A stretch of 64,000 bases of DNA, from assembly GCF_000331995.1 (NCBI RefSeq), contig NC_020134.1, positions 2,640,627 to 2,704,626 of the forward strand, given 5' to 3'. Both the position numbers and the translations under genes were made by a program. The stretch comes from Thermoclostridium stercorarium subsp. stercorarium DSM 8532 (GTDB lineage: Bacteria > Bacillota > Clostridia > DSM-8532). The stretch's first letter is position 1. The number at the start of each line of letters is the position of its first letter. Shown here one piece after another: positions 61,258 through 64,000 of the stretch. A model generated the notes under the pieces. The model did no database searches. It had not been told where the DNA came from and saw only the letters and a list, made by a program, of their open reading frames with translations.

Positions 61258-62217
61258 TTACTGCTGGGTAAACAGCGATGATATGGAAATATCTCCGTAA
61301 ATCCTTTCTATAGCCTCGGCAAAAACATCTGCCACCGAAAGAACGGTAATTTTGTCTATCCGCTTTTCCTTCGGAATGGGTATCGTATTCAAAGCAACAA
61401 GTTCTTTTATCGGCGAATTCTTGATACGCTCTATCGCAGGTCCCGACAATACCCCATGAGTACAGCAGGCATATATTTCTTTTGCCCCTATATCGGCCAG
61501 AGCATTTGCAGCGCTGACTATCGTACCGGCGGTATCAATTATGTCATCCACCAGTATCGCCCTCTTGCCGCGCACATCCCCTATAATATTCATGATTTCG
61601 CAGACATTTGCCTTCGGACGGCGTTTATCTATAATCGCCAGCGGAGCGTCAAGTTTCTCGGCAAATTTTCTTGAGCGTGAAACACTGCCGACATCGGGAG
61701 AAACAACAACTATATCATCGGCGTTTCCGAACTTTTCCTGCATATACTTGGCAAGTATCGGCGCACCCAAAAGATGATCGACGGGAATGTCGAAAAATCC
61801 CTGAAGCTGACTGGCGTGCAAATCCATTGTCAGAACCCTGTCGGCTCCTGCGGTGGTTATCAGATTTGCCACAAGTTTGGCTGAAATGGGATCTCTTGCC
61901 TTTGCCTTTCTGTCCTGCCGCGCATAACCGAAATAGGGCATAACCGCAGTAATCCTGCCCGCCGAAGCACGCCGCAGAGCGTCTATAAGAATCAACAGTT
62001 CAACCAGATTATCATTTACCGGTGTGCACGTTGACTGGATAATGAAAACATCTGAACCTCTAACCACTTCGTTAATGCTTATCGCTATTTCCCCGTCACT
62101 GAAGCGGCCAACGTTCGAAGCACCAAGAGGCAAACCTATCTTCGCCGCAATTTCCTCGGCAAGTTCCCGGTTTGAATTACCCGCAAAGATTTTTATGTCC
62201 TTACCGTGTATGTTCAT
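61258..62217 (-). CDS. prs: Ribose-phosphate pyrophosphokinase
   Basis: Prs makes PRPP, used by HisG and by purine synthesis, among others. The 319-residue product shows [56 protein letters not shown] and the PRPP loop [12 protein letters not shown]. It lies 21 bases after glmU. Full length with all active-site motifs. Confidence 0.97.
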   Translation of the reverse strand: MNIHGKDIKIFAGNSNRELAEEIAAKIGLPLGASNVGRFSDGEIAISINEVVRGSDVFIIQSTCTPVNDNLVELLILIDALRRASAGRITAVMPYFGYARQDRKAKARDPISAKLVANLITTAGADRVLTMDLHASQLQGFFDIPVDHLLGAPILAKYMQEKFGNADDIVVVSPDVGSVSRSRKFAEKLDAPLAIIDKRRPKANVCEIMNIIGDVRGKRAILVDDIIDTAGTIVSAANALADIGAKEIYACCTHGVLSGPAIERIKNSPIKELVALNTIPIPKEKRIDKITVLSVADVFAEAIERIYGDISISSLFTQQ

Positions 62218-62238
62218 TATATAACAACCTCCGTAAAA

Positions 62239-63642
62239 TTACTTTTCAGCTTTTTCCTCAGGTTTTCTCCCTCTTAACCTTCCTTTTTTTATTACCCAGT
62301 TCTCTTTGACTGTCTGACGGCATCTGGCAATTGCAAGGGCGTATTCGGGGACTTCCTCGGTTATTGTTGATCCTGCGGCTATATATGCATCAGGCTTTAT
62401 TTCCACAGGCGCAACAAGGTTTACGTTACATCCGATGAAACAGTTGTCACCCACGATGGTCTTATTCTTCTTCTCGCCGTCATAATTGACAAAAACAACG
62501 CCACAGCCAATGTTTACGTTCCTGCCTACTTCCGCATCGCCCACATAAGTCAGATGCGAAATCTTTGTATCGTCGCCTATAACAGACTTCTTTATCTCTA
62601 CAAAATCGCCAATTCTTACATTCTTCCCTATCTTGCTTCCGGGCCTGAGATAAGCAAAAGGCCCGACCTTGGTGTTATCCCCGATTGTGCTTTCAACTGT
62701 AACAGAACTCAATACGGTAACATTATTTCCGATAACGGTATCGGTGATTTTCGAATTGGGCCCAATCACACAGTTCTGACCTATTTTCGTGCTGCCTTCA
62801 AGGATTGTTGTGGGATATACAACCGTATCCATGCCTATTTCAACGTCACATCCGATAATACAGCTGTCGGGATCAAGAAAGGTAACACCGTTTCGCATGT
62901 GCTCCTCAATGATTCGCCTGTTCAAAATTTTCTGAGCCCATGCCAGCTGAACACGATCGTTAATCCCCATGACTTCATCGCTGCAGTTTACCGAACTTGT
63001 ACCGACCTTTCCGCCGTTTGCAAGAATGATTGATAATGTATCAGTTAGATAGTATTCGTGCTGATTATTTTGATTTGACAATTTCCCCAGGGATGTTAAA
63101 AGAGACTGAATGTTAAAACAGTATATACCTGTATTAATCTCCCTGATTTTCAGCTGTTCCGGCGTGGCATCGCGGTGCTCAACAATTCCCGCCACCTGCC
63201 CGGACGCGTCTCTAAGTATCCTGCCGTAGCCTTCCGGTTTTTCAGGAAAAGCCGTTAAAACCGTCATGTCATTTCTATTTTCAGTATGCTCATGAATCAG
63301 CTCTTTTATGGTATCCGGCGTAATCAGCGGAGTGTCACCGCACAGGACCAGACATGTGCCTTTCTTACCGTCAAGCAAAGGCTTTGCCTGAAGAACCGCA
63401 TGCCCTGTGCCCAGCTGTTCTTTCTGCGAGACAAATTCCACGTTTCCTCCTATACATGCCCTTACCTGTTCTTCCTGATGCCCTGTAACAACAATGATGT
63501 TTTCTATTCCTGAAGCTTTAACGGCGTCTATTACCCAGTTAACCATTGGTTTCCCGCACAGTTCGTGAATAACTTTGGCTTTTGCGGACTTCATCCGCGT
63601 TCCTGCTCCTGCAGCCAGTATAACAGCATAAACCGATTCCAT
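62239..63642 (-). CDS. glmU: Bifunctional UDP-GlcNAc pyrophosphorylase/GlcN-1-P acetyltransferase
   Basis: GlmU makes UDP-N-acetylglucosamine for peptidoglycan. The uridylyltransferase half starts VYAVILAAGAGTRMKSAKAK and has EQLGTGHAVLQAKPLL. The C-terminal half is a left-handed beta-helix of hexapeptide repeats (YLRPGSKIGKNVRIGDFVEI, GCGVVFVNYDG). The start is ATG 63642, with AAGGAG ten bases upstream; an in-frame start at 63687 adds a non-family leader. 467 residues. Confidence 0.96.
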   Translation of the reverse strand: MESVYAVILAAGAGTRMKSAKAKVIHELCGKPMVNWVIDAVKASGIENIIVVTGHQEEQVRACIGGNVEFVSQKEQLGTGHAVLQAKPLLDGKKGTCLVLCGDTPLITPDTIKELIHEHTENRNDMTVLTAFPEKPEGYGRILRDASGQVAGIVEHRDATPEQLKIREINTGIYCFNIQSLLTSLGKLSNQNNQHEYYLTDTLSIILANGGKVGTSSVNCSDEVMGINDRVQLAWAQKILNRRIIEEHMRNGVTFLDPDSCIIGCDVEIGMDTVVYPTTILEGSTKIGQNCVIGPNSKITDTVIGNNVTVLSSVTVESTIGDNTKVGPFAYLRPGSKIGKNVRIGDFVEIKKSVIGDDTKISHLTYVGDAEVGRNVNIGCGVVFVNYDGEKKNKTIVGDNCFIGCNVNLVAPVEIKPDAYIAAGSTITEEVPEYALAIARCRQTVKENWVIKKGRLRGRKPEEKAEK

Positions 63643-63745
63643 ATGGATTTTACTCCTTCCCCGGTGACCTAAACTTGAAATAACCAATATTTATAACTAT
63701 ATTAATAATAAAACAGCAGAACCCAAAGTACATCAGGCCATATTC

Positions 63746-63774
63746 ATTCTCTCACGTTTATTGTATTTTTTCAA
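63746..63774 (-). promoter_or_regulatory. Putative promoter of glmU-prs
   Basis: On the minus strand TTGAAA (63774-63769), 17 bases, then GAGAAT (63751-63746), about 100 bases upstream of glmU. Confidence 0.5.
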
Positions 63775-63843
63775 CATACAAAATAGACAAAAGTACCGGT
63801 ATTTTTTGCTCCGTCGGGATCAATAATGAAATGATTGCACTAA

Positions 63844-63880
63844 GAAAAGAAAAACGCACCGCCTTCTTCCGGCAGGTGCG
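63844..63880 (-). terminator. Terminator of the gene at the right edge
   Basis: CGCACC (minus 63880-63875) pairs with GGTGCG (63860-63855), with an inner GCC/GGC pairing, followed by TTTTTCTTTTC. Confidence 0.85.
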
Positions 63881-63953
63881 GACGCGTCGAAATTTTTCAC
63901 AACCGAAAATACTGAAACTTATAAAAACAACCGTTCAAATCTTTATGCCTGTT

Positions 63954-64000
63954 TTATTCAGTTTTGTCTTCTGCCTCTGAACTGCTTTTTGCGGCTTTAT
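63954..64000 (-). CDS. C-terminal end of an unidentified gene, possibly spoVG
   Basis: A frame open at the window edge reads KAAKSSSEAEDKTE and stops with TAA at 63954-63956. The terminator follows 75 bases later. Genes just upstream of glmU are often spoVG, whose C-terminus is a charged tail of this kind. Only the tail is visible, so the identity is a guess from gene order. Confidence 0.4.
   Translation of the reverse strand, partial: KAAKSSSEAEDKTE

Overview
The window is a stretch of a low-to-mid GC, spore-forming, Gram-positive Clostridia chromosome. Evidence for this: spore genes (sleB-ypeB, a spoIVFA/spoIVFB-like pair, spoVT with a sigma-G-type promoter), a long Bacillus-type SRP RNA, an SLH-domain surface protein, a V/A-type ATPase, AGGAGG-type ribosome binding sites, and the order glmU-prs-pth-mfd-PpiC-spoVT. 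A relative of the Thermoclostridium/Acetivibrio group (old Clostridium cluster III) is my best guess. That is inference; no search was run. Most genes are on the minus strand.

Layout. 1-3.3 kb: end of a surface-polysaccharide cluster (glycosyltransferase, DUF4330 protein, unknown protein, O-antigen-ligase-like protein running off the edge). 3.4-6.2 kb: small membrane protein, FAD-dependent dehydrogenase, and a 49-codon gene. 6.2-15 kb: nine-gene V/A-ATPase operon in the order G/H-C-I-K-F-E-A-B-D, with a terminator-like hairpin between E and A. 15.2-17.4 kb: argD behind two tandem ARG boxes, a zinc-ribbon membrane protein, and hisI-hisE with their own promoter. 17.9-19.3 kb: intact IS256-family element with a 9-bp target duplication. 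19.4-25.7 kb: ypeB/sleB germination genes, a YhaN/YhaO-like nuclease pair, acpS, tRNA-Arg(CCG). 25.9-29 kb: membrane proteins and a GH18 protein. 29.2-31.6 kb: metF with a frameshift in a run of six A, convergent with a spoIVFB-like/spoIVFA-like pair, then a 6S-like RNA.

31.6-38.4 kb: histidine operon hisZ-G-D-C-B-purC-A. hisF and hisH are absent from the window, and hisI-hisE lie 14 kb away. 38.6-45.1 kb: methyl-accepting chemotaxis protein with nine G before its start, then a divergent topoisomerase IV/gyrase-like parE-parC pair plus a nitroreductase, preceded by a LexA-type box on the promoter. 45.2-48.8 kb: tig-clpP-clpX. 49.0-49.3 kb: SRP RNA. 49.6-55.2 kb: 1382-residue SLH/Ig-like surface protein and a GH88 hydrolase. 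55.2-63.7 kb: spoVT, PpiC-type foldase, mfd, pth, prs, glmU. At the right edge are the terminator and last codons of another gene, possibly spoVG.

Most of this is housekeeping. I found no clear sign of a novel multi-gene defence or biosynthetic system. The best leads are regulatory or architectural: ARG boxes, the LexA box, the sigma-G promoter, the intra-operon terminator, the 6S-like RNA, the his operon layout and the metF frameshift. Promoter and terminator calls rest on motif and spacing read by eye.
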